This document shows, piece by piece, positions 8,040-18,908 of a DNA stretch of 64,000 bases (position 1 is the stretch's first letter; every line of letters begins with the position of its first letter). The DNA is taken from assembly GCF_009604375.1 (NCBI RefSeq), contig NZ_WEGH01000001.1, forward strand, positions 1,426,001 through 1,490,000, written 5' to 3'. Below the pieces are notes generated by a model that searched no databases, had not been told where the DNA came from, and saw only the letters and a program-made list of their open reading frames with translations. Position numbers and translations under genes: made by a program. Origin of the DNA: Actinomadura macrotermitis. Lineage in GTDB: Bacteria; Actinomycetota; Actinomycetes; Streptosporangiales; Streptosporangiaceae.

Positions 8040-8476
8040 GCGGCGGCCTTGGGGGCGTACACCTGCAGCCGGGGCAGGTAGAAGTCCCAGCCGGTGACGT
8101 GGTCGGCGTACTCGGCGGCGGTCTTCGCCTCGTCCCAGCCGCGCTCGCGGAAGCCGCTCTCGGTCATCCGCAGGAGCGTGCCGGTCCCGGCGGGCTCCAG
8201 TTCGAAGACGACCAGGAACGAGTTGCCCGGCGCGGCGGTCTCCCCCTCCTCGTGGGTCCACCGGAAGGAGAACAGCCGCGGCGGGGCGGCGTCGACGACG
8301 GTGAACCGCATCCAGGTGTCACCGAAGCCGATCCGCCCCGACCCTCCCGGCACGACCGGGTACTCCGCCTCGTCCGGCCACCACTCGCGCAGGTGCTCGG
8401 GGCTGCTCACCACGTCGAAGACGACCTCGGGTGAGGCGTCGATGTGGATCTCCCGCTCGATCGTTCCGTGCTCCAT
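8036..8476 (-). CDS. SRPBCC domain protein, first gene of ArsR operon
   Basis: 146-aa SRPBCC/AHSA1 protein (IEREIHIDASPEVVFDVVSSPEHLREWWPDEAEY, then TLLRMTESGFRERGWDEAKTAAEYADHVTGWDFYLPRL), the usual partner of this ArsR type. The ATG is selected for a GAAGGT ribosome-like site; a GTG nine bases upstream is possible. Its stop overlaps the ArsR start (ATGA). It is distinct from the second SRPBCC protein in the operon, so this is not a simple recent duplication. Confidence 0.82.
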   Translation of the reverse strand: MEHGTIEREIHIDASPEVVFDVVSSPEHLREWWPDEAEYPVVPGGSGRIGFGDTWMRFTVVDAAPPRLFSFRWTHEEGETAAPGNSFLVVFELEPAGTGTLLRMTESGFRERGWDEAKTAAEYADHVTGWDFYLPRLQVYAPKAAA

Positions 8477-8491
8477 GCTCGCCACCTTCGT

Positions 8492-8551
8492 GCAACGTTC
8501 GGTTGCGCATCACGCTAGCCGACCCGGCAGGCATGCGCAACCATCGGTTGC
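8492..8551. promoter_or_regulatory. Two GCAAC-N5-GTTGC palindromes (ArsR operators)
   Basis: Identical inverted repeats GCAAC-N5-GTTGC occur at 8492-8506 and 8537-8551, with centres 45 bp apart, immediately upstream of the SRPBCC-ArsR-SRPBCC operon. The spacing of just over four helical turns suits two dimers on the same face of the helix. Confidence 0.7.
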
Positions 8552-8574
8552 ATATCAAGGGGCGGCGGCGGCCG

Positions 8575-9024
8575 TCAGCCGGACTCCGGGCGCGGCCAGG
8601 GGCGGCCGCTGAGGCGCTCGATGTCGGTGTTGAAGCGCCGCAGGTAGGCGGCGAAGGTGGCGATGTCCTCGTCGGACCAGTCGGCCGTGACCCGGTCCAG
8701 GCCCTGGACGATGCTCTCGCGCTCGTCGTCGAGCATCCGCGCGCCCTTGTCGGTGATGCGGAACTTGCGGGCGATGCCGCCGTCCGGGTCGGGGATGCGC
8801 TCGACGAACCCGGCGCGCATCGCGGCGGCGGTCTGCCGGTTGAGGGTGGAGGCGTCGAGCCCGAAGGCGTCGCTCAGCTCGCCGATCGACATCGGGCCCT
8901 GGACGCGGATGCGGCTGAGCAGGACGTAGGTGCTGCGCTCCAGCACCCCGGGCCGGCGGCGCAGGAACTCGTGGCGGCTGAGCAGCATCTGCTCGTACTC
9001 GACCTCGTTCGTGGGCCTGACCAT
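8575..9024 (-). CDS. MarR-family transcriptional regulator
   Basis: 149-aa winged-helix MarR protein. The helix-turn-helix reads MSIGELSDAFGLDASTLNRQTAAAMRAGFVERIPD and is followed by a wing (GGIARKFRITDKGARML). The start MVRPTNEVEYEQ has an AGGAGG site upstream. It is divergent from an MFS exporter, with a palindrome between them, which suggests drug- or metabolite-responsive control of that exporter. Confidence 0.88.
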   Translation of the reverse strand: MVRPTNEVEYEQMLLSRHEFLRRRPGVLERSTYVLLSRIRVQGPMSIGELSDAFGLDASTLNRQTAAAMRAGFVERIPDPDGGIARKFRITDKGARMLDDERESIVQGLDRVTADWSDEDIATFAAYLRRFNTDIERLSGRPWPRPESG

Positions 9025-9116
9025 GCGCCTTGCGCCTCCTGTTCCCGCCGGGCCTGCACCGCCCCCATCCTCGCAGAGGGCGCCGCCCGGCCCGGGGACG
9101 TGCATCGAGCACATTG

Positions 9117-9149
9117 TGTGCATCATGCATTTCAAGTGTACGATGCACA
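9117..9149. promoter_or_regulatory. MarR/MFS intergenic inverted repeat
   Basis: TGTGCATC (9117-9124) and GATGCACA (9142-9149) form perfect 8-bp arms around a 17-bp AT-richer spacer, in the divergent promoter between the MarR gene and the MFS gene. A TTGTGT/TACGAT promoter-like pair for the exporter overlaps it. Probably the MarR operator. Confidence 0.55.
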
Positions 9150-9185
9150 GATCCATCCGGCCGCCGGCGCACAAGGACCCCTCTC

Positions 9186-10634
9186 ATGACCGTCCCCCCA
9201 CCCTCCACCAGGGCGAACGGCGTGGTCGCCACGCTCGCCCTGGCCGGCATCACCGCCGCGATCATGCAGACGCTGGTCACCCCGCTGCTGGCCGAACTGC
9301 CGCGCATCCTGCACACCACCCCCGGCAACTCCGCCTGGGTCATCACCGTCACCCTGCTGGTGGCGGCCGTCTGCGTGCCGGTCTTCGGCCGCCTGGGCGA
9401 CCTGGTGGGCAAGCGCCGCATGCTCCTGGTCTGCGCGGTGCCGCTGGTCGCGGGCTCGGTGGTGTGCGCGCTGTCGTCCTCGGTCGTGCCGATGATCGTT
9501 GGGCGCGGCCTGCAGGGGATGGGCATGGGCATGGTGCCGCTCGGCATCGCCCTGCTGCGCGACGTGGTCCCGCAGGAGCGGCTCAGCTCCGCCATCGCGC
9601 TGGTCAGCGCGTCCATGGGCATCGGCGGCGGCCTCGGCCTGCCGATCGCCGCGGGGATCGCCGAGTACACCAGCTGGCGCGCGCTGTTCTGGGGGTCGGC
9701 CGGCCTGGCCGCGGTGGTCGCGGCGCTGATCTGGTTCCTGATCCCGGACGTGCCGGCCGGCGCCAGGGGGCAGCGCTTCGACGCGCCCGGCGCGCTCGGC
9801 CTCGGCGCCGGGCTGGTCTGCCTGCTGCTCGCGGTCTCCAAGGGCGCCGAGTGGGGCTGGACCTCGGCGACCACGCTCGGCCTGTTCGCCGCCGCCGTGG
9901 TGGTCCTGGCGGCCTGGGGCGTGTGGGAGGTGCGCAGCGACGAGCCGATCATCGACCTGCGCACCACGGCCCGCCCCCGGGTGCTGCTCACCAACCTCGC
10001 CTCGGTGTTCGTCGGCTTCGGCATGTACGCCTCGATGCTGGTGGTGCCGCAGCTGCTGATGTTCCCCGAGGCCACCGGCTACGGCCTCGGCCAGTCGATG
10101 CTCGCGGCGGGCCTGTGGCTGGCGCCCGGCGGCATCATGATGATGATCGTCTCCCCGCTGGGCGGGAAGCTCACCAACGCCCGCGGCCCGAAGTTCACCC
10201 TGGTCTGCGGCGCCCTGGTGCTGGCGGCCGGCTACGGCGCGGCGCTGGCGCTGCTCGGCTCGGCGTGGGGCCTGATGCTCGCCATCATGATCGCCAACAG
10301 CGGGGTGGGCCTCGCCTACGGCGCGATGCCCGCGCTGATCATGAGCTCGGTCCCGCTGCACGAGACCGCCGCCGCCAACGGCTTCAACGCGCTCATGCGG
10401 TCGCTCGGCACCTCGGTCGGCGCGGCCGTCGTCGGCGCGGTGCTGTCCCAGCTGACCGTCACCATGGGCGGCCACACCCTCACCTCCGAGGAGGGCTTCC
10501 GGGCCGGGCTGATGGTCGGCGGCGGCGTCGCGCTGCTGTCCGCGCTGATCGCCCTCGCCATCCCGGCCGCCCGCGACGCCGCCGCCCGGCAGGCCGCGGC
10601 CCCCGCGCCCGAGCAGGCCGCGGTCGAGGGCTGA
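9186..10634 (+). CDS. MFS transporter, DHA2-like (multidrug-type) efflux
   Basis: 482-aa integral membrane protein with about 14 hydrophobic segments. The MFS signature between the second and third segments reads FGRLGDLVGKRRML, and the antiporter-like motif GIGGGLGLPIAAGIAEYTSWRALFW follows, as in EmrB/QacA-type proton-coupled exporters. The start lies just after the MarR operator. The substrate cannot be read from sequence; pairing with a MarR repressor suggests export of a toxic or signalling compound. Confidence 0.87.
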   Translation: MTVPPPSTRANGVVATLALAGITAAIMQTLVTPLLAELPRILHTTPGNSAWVITVTLLVAAVCVPVFGRLGDLVGKRRMLLVCAVPLVAGSVVCALSSSVVPMIVGRGLQGMGMGMVPLGIALLRDVVPQERLSSAIALVSASMGIGGGLGLPIAAGIAEYTSWRALFWGSAGLAAVVAALIWFLIPDVPAGARGQRFDAPGALGLGAGLVCLLLAVSKGAEWGWTSATTLGLFAAAVVVLAAWGVWEVRSDEPIIDLRTTARPRVLLTNLASVFVGFGMYASMLVVPQLLMFPEATGYGLGQSMLAAGLWLAPGGIMMMIVSPLGGKLTNARGPKFTLVCGALVLAAGYGAALALLGSAWGLMLAIMIANSGVGLAYGAMPALIMSSVPLHETAAANGFNALMRSLGTSVGAAVVGAVLSQLTVTMGGHTLTSEEGFRAGLMVGGGVALLSALIALAIPAARDAAARQAAAPAPEQAAVEG

Positions 10635-10694
10635 CCGGCGTCCCCGGGGCCCGGCCCTTGAAAGCGGGGGAAGCGGTAGGCGAAGATCGGCTTC

Positions 10695-11519
10695 GTGAAG
10701 CCCCCCAAGCACGTCGGCGGCCTGCTCGCCTGCGCCGTCCTGTCCGCCGCGTCGCTGTCGGCCTGCGCGGGCGCGCAGGACGGCTCGCTGCTCGGCAAGC
10801 CGACCCTGAAGGTCGGCGTCCGGCCCGACCTGCCCGGGCTCGGCCTGCGCCGCCCCGACGGCACCTTCGAGGGGTTCGACATCGACGTGGCCCGCTACAT
10901 CGCGGGCCGGCTCGGGCGCAAGGTCGAGTTCGTCGCGGTGCCGGCCGCCGACCGCATCCCGGTGCTGCTGGACGGCCGCGCCGACATGGTGCTGGCCACC
11001 CTGTCGGTCACCCCCGAGCGCAAGACCAAGATCGCCTTCGCCGGGCCGTACTACAACTCCTACCAGGACGTGCTGGTGCGCGCCGGCGAGCGCGGCGTGC
11101 GCGGGGTCCGCGACCTGAAGGGCCGCCGGTTCTGCGCCGTGGCGGGCTCGGACACCACCCAGCGGCTGCTCGCGCTGCGCGGGATGACCGCGACGCTCGT
11201 CCCGGCCGCGACCTACGACGAGTGCATGACCAAGATCCAGTCGGGGCAGGTCGCGGCCATCTCCACCAACGACGTGATCCTGGCCGGCCTCAGCCGGCGC
11301 GCGGGCGGCGGCTACCGGCTGCTCGACGCCCGCATCAGCGAGCAGAACACCGGCATCGGCATCCGCCGCGGCGACCCCGACGGCTGCGAGGCGCTGAACC
11401 GCGCCATCACCCGCATGTACCAGGACGGCACGGCGGCGGGGCTGGTGCGCAAGTGGTTCGGCGGCACCGGGCTCGACCGCGCCGAGATCCAGGTCCCCCA
11501 GTTCGAGGGCTGCCTCTGA
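10695..11519 (+). CDS. Polar amino-acid ABC transporter substrate-binding lipoprotein
   Basis: 274-aa periplasmic-binding-protein type II. A lipoprotein signal ends at LSAC (Cys24). The mature part has the family start LKVGVRPDLPGLGLRRPDGTFEGFDIDVARYIAGRLG and the ADMVLATLSVTPERKTKIAFAGPYY segment typical of glutamate/glutamine-binding proteins. No permease or ATPase gene is next to it, so it is an orphan receptor. It converges on the hut operon. Confidence 0.85.
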   Translation: MKPPKHVGGLLACAVLSAASLSACAGAQDGSLLGKPTLKVGVRPDLPGLGLRRPDGTFEGFDIDVARYIAGRLGRKVEFVAVPAADRIPVLLDGRADMVLATLSVTPERKTKIAFAGPYYNSYQDVLVRAGERGVRGVRDLKGRRFCAVAGSDTTQRLLALRGMTATLVPAATYDECMTKIQSGQVAAISTNDVILAGLSRRAGGGYRLLDARISEQNTGIGIRRGDPDGCEALNRAITRMYQDGTAAGLVRKWFGGTGLDRAEIQVPQFEGCL

Positions 11520-11528
11520 CCCGGCGGG

Positions 11529-12878
11529 TCAGTCCTCGCGGGTGACGGCGGCGATGGCGTCGTTCAGTGCGGCGGCGACGTCGGGGACCAGCAGGTGCCG
11601 CCCGTCGCGGACGATCTCGCGGCCCGACACCACCACGTCGCGGACGTCGGCGGCGGTCGCGGCGAACACCGCCGCCTCGGCCGCGTGGTCAGCACCCGCG
11701 CCGGCCGTGCGGACGCTGCCCAGGTCGACCGTCACCAGGTCGGCGTAGGCGCCCGGCTCCAGCCGGCCCGCCTCGGGCCAGCCGAGGCCGTAGTGGCCCG
11801 CCGAGGTCGCCGCGGTGAGCAGCTCACCGGCGGTCCAGTGGCCGCGCTCGCGGGTGCGCAGCCGCTCGTCCAGCTCGACGGCGCGCGCCTCCTCGAACAG
11901 GTCGATCACCGCGTGCTGGTCCGAGCCGAGGCAGACCGGCGACCCGGCGGCGGCGAGGTCGCGGGCCGGGCCGATGCCGTCGGCCAGGTCGCGCTCGGTG
12001 GTCGGGCACATGCACACGCCGGTCATGGTGCCGCCGAGCAGGTCGATGTCGGCGGCGGTGAGGTGGGTGGCGTGCACCGCGACGGTGCGGGCGCCGAGCG
12101 CGCCGCACTCGGCCAGCAGCCGCGCCGGCGTCATCGCGTAGGCGTCCTCGCAGGCCTGGTTCTCGGCGGGCTGCTCCGACAGGTGGACGTGCAGCGGCGC
12201 CTGGCGCTCCTTGGCCCAGGACGCGACGGCGCAGATCTGCTCGCGCGGCACCGCGCGCACCGAGTGGATCGCGGCGCCGACGCGGGCGTGCGGGCGCTCG
12301 CGCTTGCCGGTCTCCTCGTACAGGTCGTCGACGCGGCGGGCCCAGTTCCCGGCCGAGCCGTCGCCGAACCGCAGCTGCGGGCCGGCCAGCGGCGTGCCGA
12401 TGCCGCCGGTCAGGTAGCAGGTGTCCAGGAGGGTGATCCGGATGCCGGCGTCGGCGGCGGCGGCGATCAGCGCCTCGCCCATGGCGTTCGGGTCGTCGTA
12501 AGGGTCGCCGCCCGGCCGGTGGTGCAGGTAGTGGAACTCCCCGACGCAGCTGATCCCGGCGAGCGCCATCTCGGCGTACACGGCGGTGGCGAGGGCGCGG
12601 TAGGAGTCGGGGTCCAGGCGGGCCGCGACCTTGTACATCTGCTCGCGCCAGGTCCAGAACGTGCCGTGATCCGCTTGCACGCGGCCGCGCAGGGCGCGGT
12701 GGAAGGCGTGCGAGTGCGCGTTGGCCAGGCCCGGCAGGGCCAGGCCGCGCAGCCGCACCGCGTCCGGCGGGGCCGGCACGCCGGGGACGATCCGGGTGAA
12801 GCGCTCTCCGTCGGCCTCGATCAGGACGTCCCGGGCCAGGCCGTCCCCGAGCCAGGCCAGCTCGGCATGCCATCGCAT
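11529..12878 (-). CDS. hutF: Formimidoylglutamate deiminase
   Basis: 449-aa amidohydrolase-superfamily enzyme converting N-formimino-L-glutamate to N-formyl-L-glutamate and ammonia in histidine breakdown. The N-terminal metal motif is NAHSHAFHRALRG; HVHLSEQ and the late GSDQHAVIDLFEEARAVELDERLR follow, as in HutF. It is the last gene of the hut operon, starting nine bases after the amidase stop. Use of HutF means this organism has the deiminase branch, which then needs a formylglutamate deformylase; the preceding amidase gene is the candidate. Confidence 0.88.
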   Translation of the reverse strand: MRWHAELAWLGDGLARDVLIEADGERFTRIVPGVPAPPDAVRLRGLALPGLANAHSHAFHRALRGRVQADHGTFWTWREQMYKVAARLDPDSYRALATAVYAEMALAGISCVGEFHYLHHRPGGDPYDDPNAMGEALIAAAADAGIRITLLDTCYLTGGIGTPLAGPQLRFGDGSAGNWARRVDDLYEETGKRERPHARVGAAIHSVRAVPREQICAVASWAKERQAPLHVHLSEQPAENQACEDAYAMTPARLLAECGALGARTVAVHATHLTAADIDLLGGTMTGVCMCPTTERDLADGIGPARDLAAAGSPVCLGSDQHAVIDLFEEARAVELDERLRTRERGHWTAGELLTAATSAGHYGLGWPEAGRLEPGAYADLVTVDLGSVRTAGAGADHAAEAAVFAATAADVRDVVVSGREIVRDGRHLLVPDVAAALNDAIAAVTRED

Positions 12879-12887
12879 AGTGGTCCC

Positions 12888-14083
12888 CTACCCTCGGGCC
12901 AGGTCGTCCAGTACAGCGGCGAGGGCCTCGACGCCGGCCAGGCAGTCGTCCGGCTCGGCGTGCTCGGCGGGGGCGTGCGAGACGCCCGTCGGGTTGCGGA
13001 CGAACAGCATCGCGGTCGGCACCCGCGCCGCCAGGATGCCCGCGTCGTGCCCGGCGCCGGTCGGCAGGACGGGCGCGTCCGGCAGCACCTTCAGCAGCCG
13101 CTCGCGCAGCCCGGTGTCGAACGACACGACCTCGGTGTAGGACTCCTCGGCCAGCTCCACGGCCACGCCGTGCGCCCCGGCGGCGGCGCGGGCGGCCCGG
13201 CCGATCTCCTCGACGGTGCGCCGGACGGCGTCGTCGATCGGGCCGCGGCTGTCCAGCCACGCGGTGACCCGCGAGGGGATGGCGTTGACGCCGTTCGGGG
13301 TGACCGCGACCTTGCCGATGGTGGCGAGGGCGGCGTTGCGGTCGGCGGCCTGCCGGGCGGCCAGCACGGTGATCGCGAACGGCAGCATCGGGTCGCGGCG
13401 GTCGCGGATCAGCGTGGTGCCGGCGTGGTTGCCCTCGCCGGTGAAGTCCAGCCGCCAGCGGCCGTGCGGGACGATCGAGCTGGCCACGCCGACCGGCTGC
13501 TGCAGCGCCCGGCCCTGCTCGACGTGCAGCTCGACGTAGCAGCCGATCCGCGCGAGCAGGCCCTCGTCGGGGCCGATCCGGTCGGGGTCCATGCCGTGCG
13601 CGACCAGGACCTCGGCGAAGGAGCGGCCGTCGCCGTCGCGCAGGCCGCGGGCCCGCTCGGGGGCGATCGCGCCGGCCAGGAGCCGGGAGCCGAGGCAGGC
13701 GACGCCGAACCGGGCGCCCTCCTCCTCCGCGAACGCCGCGACGCCGATCGGGCGGGCCGGGACGTACCCGCGCTCGCGCAGCAGGTCGATCGCGGCGAAC
13801 GCCGACACCACGCCGAGCGGCCCGTCGAACGCGCCGCCGCCGGGCACCGAGTCCAGGTGGCTGCCGGTGAGGACGGCATCCTCTCGGGAGCCGTCCGCGG
13901 GCAGCCACCAGGCGTACAGGTTGCCGTTGGCGTCCCGCTCGATCTCCAGATCGCGGCGGGCCGCCTCGTCGAGGAACCATGCGCGGCACTCCAGCTCCGG
14001 CGGGGTCCAGGCGAACCGGTGGTAACCGCCCGCGGCGTCCCGGCCGATCGGGAGCAGCTCCGCCCACATCTCCTCGAACGACA

Positions 14084-14084
<1 letters not shown>
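12888..14084 (-). CDS. Allantoate amidohydrolase-type M20 peptidase (probable formylglutamate deformylase role)
   Basis: 398-aa zinc amidohydrolase of the allantoate/N-carbamoyl-L-amino-acid hydrolase group. Metal ligands are visible in GSHLDSVPGGGAFDGPLG, AFAEEEGARFG and ELHVEQG, with the last His in VSHAPAEH. It lies between hutU and hutF in the same operon and its ATG overlaps the hutU stop by one base (TGATG). A ureide-hydrolysing role makes no sense there, so the inferred reaction is N-formylglutamate to glutamate plus formate, replacing HutG. That specificity is an inference from position. Confidence 0.8.
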
Positions 14085-15739
<1,655 letters not shown>

Positions 15740-15765
15740 GCCGGTTCTCCTCAGGATGGGAAGGG

Positions 15766-17331
15766 TCAGGACAGCGGGCCGGTGACGGCCTCGGCGGCGG
15801 TGAGCAGCGAGCCGTCGCGCACCAGTTCGGTGGCCGCCTCGATCTCGGGCGCCAGGAAGCGGTCCGGGCCGGGCCCGGGGACGCGCTCGCGCAGCGCGGC
15901 GACGACGGCGCCGGTGGCCGGGCCGGGGTTCAGCGGGGTGCGCAGGTCCAGCGCCCGCGCGGCGGTGACGAGCTCGACCGCGACGACCTGGGCGAGGCCC
16001 TCGACGCTGCGGCGCAGCTTGCGCGCGGCGTTCCAGCCCATCGACACGTGGTCCTCCTGCATCGCCGAACTCGGGATCGAGTCGGCCGAGGCGGGGGCGG
16101 CGCGGCGCTTGAGGTCCGACACGATCGCGGCCTGGGTGTACTGGGCGATCATGAGGCCGGAGTCGACGCCGGGGTCGTCGGCCAGGAACGGCGGCAGGCC
16201 GGCCGAGCGGGCCTTGTCCAGCATCCGGTCGGTGCGCCGCTCGGACATCGAGGCGACGTCGGCGGCGGGGATGGCCAGGAAGTCCAGCACGTAGGCGACG
16301 GGCGCGCCGTGGAAGTTGCCGTTGGACTCCACCCGGCCGTCGGGCAGCACCACCGGGTTGTCGACGGCCGAGGCCAGCTCGCGGGCGGCGACGAGCTCGG
16401 CGTGCGCGAGGGTGTCGCGGGCGGCGCCGTGCACCTGCGGGGCGCAGCGCAGCGAGTAGGCGTCCTGCACCCGGGTGCAGTCGGGGCCGCGGTGCGACTC
16501 CATCACCGCCGAGCCGGCCAGCAGCGCCCGCAGGTTCGCCGCGGACGCGGCCTGGCCCGGGTGCGGGCGCAGGTCCTGCAGGTCGGCGGCGAAGACGCGG
16601 TCGGTGCCGAGCAGCGCCTCGACCGACATGGCGGCGGCGAGGTCGGCGTGCTTCAGCAGCCCGCGCAGGTCGTGCATGGCGAGGACCAGCATGCCGAGCA
16701 TGCCGTCGGTGCCGTTCAGCAGCGCGAGGCCCTCCTTGGCGCGCAGCGTGACCGGCTCGATGCCGGCCTCGGCGAGCGCGTCCGCGGCGTCGCGCAGCTC
16801 GCCCGTGGCGTCGCGCACCGGGCCCTCGCCGATCAGCGCGAGCGCGACGTGCGCGAGCGGCGCCAGGTCGCCCGAGCAGCCGAGGCTGCCGTGCTCGTGC
16901 ACGATCGGGGTGATGCCGGCGTTCAGCAGCGCGGCCAGCGTCCGCGCGGTGACCGGCTGCACGCCGGTGCGGCCGGTGGCCAGGGTGCGCAGCCGCAGCA
17001 GCATCAGGGCGCGCACGACCTCGCGCTCGACCTCGGGGCCGGACCCGGCGGCGTGGGAGCGGACGATGTTCAGCTGCAGCTGCGCCCGCAGCTCCGGCGC
17101 GATGTGCCGGGTGGCGAGCGCGCCGAACCCGGTGGACACGCCGTAGACGGGCGTCGGCCGCTCGGCCAGCTCCTCGATGTGCGCGCGGGAGGCGGTCATC
17201 GCGGCGACCGCCTCGTCGCTGAGCGCCACCCGCGTCCCGTGCCGGGCCACCGCGACGACCTGATCGAAGGTCAGCGCTTCCGGCCCGACCGCGATGTCCT
17301 TGTCCCCCATGCCGAAACTCATACCCATCAT
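15766..17331 (-). CDS. hutH: Histidine ammonia-lyase
   Basis: About 510-521 aa, MIO-dependent lyase converting histidine to urocanate. The prosthetic-group triad is Cys152-Ser153-Gly154 ([14 protein letters not shown]), the Cys variant of the usual Ala-Ser-Gly. The catalytic Tyr is in [10 protein letters not shown] (Tyr63), and LLNGTDG and [11 protein letters not shown] are also present. The exact start is unclear: Met codons occur at residues 1, 2, 4 and 8 and none has a strong ribosome site. First gene of hutH-hutU-amidase-hutF, divergent from the IclR regulator. Confidence 0.94.
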   Translation of the reverse strand: MMGMSFGMGDKDIAVGPEALTFDQVVAVARHGTRVALSDEAVAAMTASRAHIEELAERPTPVYGVSTGFGALATRHIAPELRAQLQLNIVRSHAAGSGPEVEREVVRALMLLRLRTLATGRTGVQPVTARTLAALLNAGITPIVHEHGSLGCSGDLAPLAHVALALIGEGPVRDATGELRDAADALAEAGIEPVTLRAKEGLALLNGTDGMLGMLVLAMHDLRGLLKHADLAAAMSVEALLGTDRVFAADLQDLRPHPGQAASAANLRALLAGSAVMESHRGPDCTRVQDAYSLRCAPQVHGAARDTLAHAELVAARELASAVDNPVVLPDGRVESNGNFHGAPVAYVLDFLAIPAADVASMSERRTDRMLDKARSAGLPPFLADDPGVDSGLMIAQYTQAAIVSDLKRRAAPASADSIPSSAMQEDHVSMGWNAARKLRRSVEGLAQVVAVELVTAARALDLRTPLNPGPATGAVVAALRERVPGPGPDRFLAPEIEAATELVRDGSLLTAAEAVTGPLS

Positions 17332-17377
17332 CAGACCGCGGCGATCTGCGCGGCGGGAGGCCCCGCACCCGCGTTGT

Positions 17378-17393
17378 GTCTCGGATACGAGAC
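17378..17393. promoter_or_regulatory. IclR/hut operator palindrome
   Basis: Perfect inverted repeat GTCTCG-GATA-CGAGAC in the short region between hutH and the divergent IclR gene, ending a few bases before the regulator start. Position and symmetry fit a binding site of the IclR-family regulator for both directions. Confidence 0.65.
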
Positions 17394-17403
17394 AATGGCC
17401 GGC

Positions 17404-18174
17404 ATGAGCCAGGTCCCCGCCGCACGGCGCGCCCTCGCGGTGCTGACGTTGCTGGCGGGGTCGGCGGGCCCGCTGCCGGCCTCATCGATCGCCCGGTCGC
17501 TCGGGCTGCCGCGCTCCAGCACCTACCACCTGCTGGCCGAGATGGCCGCGGACGGCTTCGTGGTCTACCTGCCCGAGGAGCGGCGCTGGGGCCTCGGCGT
17601 CGCGGCGTTCGAGATCGGCTCGGCCTACCTGCGGCACGGCCCGATCGAGCGGCTCGCCCGGCCGCTGCTGCGCCGCCTGGTCGACCGGGTCGGCGAGATC
17701 GCCCAGCTCGGCGTGCTGCACGGCGCCGAGACGCTGTACCTGCTGAAGGAGCAGCCGCCCCGGCACGCCACCGTGGTCACCGACGTCGGCGTGCGGATGC
17801 CCGCCCAGCTCACCGCGAGCGGCCGGTCGATGCTCGCGCAGCTGCCGCCCGCGCAGGTGCGGGCGCTGTTCCCCGGGCCGCTGGTGGACCGCACCGGGCA
17901 GGGCCCGGCGACGCTCAGCGCGCTGCGCCGCGAGCTGGCCGGCGACGCTCGGCGCGGCTGGTCGGTGGAGGACGGCCTGGTCACCGAGGGGTTCGCCAGC
18001 ATCGCGGCGTGCGCGTTCGACCACACCGGGCACCCCGCCGCGGCCATCACCGTGACCTTCCGCCGGGACCGCTGGCCCGCCGAGACCTGGCCGCGGCTGG
18101 CCGGCCCGGTGCGCCGGGCCGCCGCCGATCTCACCGGGCGGCTCGGCGGTCATCCGCCGGTCATCTCTTCCTGA
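17404..18174 (+). CDS. IclR-family regulator of the hut operon
   Basis: 256-aa IclR protein. The winged helix at roughly residues 8-70 ([39 protein letters not shown]) is followed by the effector domain ([50 protein letters not shown]). A second ATG nine bases upstream gives three more residues. Neither start has a ribosome site, so a leaderless mRNA is possible. The divergent arrangement with hutH suggests it controls histidine utilisation; urocanate would be the natural ligand to test. Confidence 0.87.
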   Translation: MSQVPAARRALAVLTLLAGSAGPLPASSIARSLGLPRSSTYHLLAEMAADGFVVYLPEERRWGLGVAAFEIGSAYLRHGPIERLARPLLRRLVDRVGEIAQLGVLHGAETLYLLKEQPPRHATVVTDVGVRMPAQLTASGRSMLAQLPPAQVRALFPGPLVDRTGQGPATLSALRRELAGDARRGWSVEDGLVTEGFASIAACAFDHTGHPAAAITVTFRRDRWPAETWPRLAGPVRRAAADLTGRLGGHPPVISS

Positions 18175-18287
18175 GCGTTCCGTCTCGGCGGCATCGCGCC
18201 GGGTTTGCCGGGCCGCCCGCCGGAAGACGATCAATGGTGGACCCGCATCGATCGGCAGACAGGCGGACACCCTTGGTGCACAGACTC

Positions 18288-18887
18288 ATGAGGATCGGCA
18301 TCGTGACGGCCTGCGCCGCGTCCCTGGTGACGGTCGTCCCCGGCGCCGCGTCGCCGGCCGCGGCCTACTGCTTCAAGGGCATCGGCCGGTGGAAGGGGGA
18401 CCGCTACACCCTGCACGTCCGCCGCGACATCCCGCGCGGCTGGCGCTCGTCCGTCCGCAACGCGATGCGGCAGTGGAGCGGGATCAAGGGGTCCAAACTG
18501 CGCTACGCCGGGCCGCGTTTCGCCAGCACCGCCCGCTCCCCGGCATTCCAGATCTTCCGGGCGAACTTCGCCGACGCCGGGCTTCCCGACGTGCCCGGCA
18601 TCGCGTTCGGCACGGACACGCCGCGGCACACCAGCAGCTCGGTCGCGCTGAACACCCGGTTCCACTGGAACACCAAAGGAAGGATGAGCCAGCGCGCGCG
18701 CAGGACCGACGTGTGGACGATCGCCGTCCACGAGATGGGCCACTCCTCGGGGCTCGCCCATCCCTACGCGTCCGGCGGCTGCGGCCGTCCTACGGCCGCG
18801 GAGAAGGCCGGCGTCATGTACGTGAACTGGACCAGGAAGCGCTACCCCAACGCCGACGACAGGGCCGGGATAGCGCGGCGTTACTGA
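18288..18887 (+). CDS. Secreted matrixin-like metalloprotease, copy 1
   Basis: 199-aa exported metzincin. An N-terminal signal (MRIGIVTACAASLVTVVPGAASPAAA) precedes the mature start YCFKGIGRW. The zinc-binding motif HEMGHSSGLAHP at about residues 149-160 matches HExxHxxGxxH, and the Met-turn is in KAGVMYV. There is no pro-domain with a Cys-switch inside this short protein. It is followed after 21 bp by a secreted partner gene. The pair is repeated at 19767-21020. The substrate is unknown. Confidence 0.82.
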   Translation: MRIGIVTACAASLVTVVPGAASPAAAYCFKGIGRWKGDRYTLHVRRDIPRGWRSSVRNAMRQWSGIKGSKLRYAGPRFASTARSPAFQIFRANFADAGLPDVPGIAFGTDTPRHTSSSVALNTRFHWNTKGRMSQRARRTDVWTIAVHEMGHSSGLAHPYASGGCGRPTAAEKAGVMYVNWTRKRYPNADDRAGIARRY

Positions 18888-18908
18888 CACAGGGGGCAGA
18901 CAGCCAGC

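Noticed and set aside
10695..11519. Part of a histidine import system for hut
   Set aside because: Substrate-binding protein only, on the opposite strand, with no permease or ATPase; link to histidine uptake is possible but not shown.
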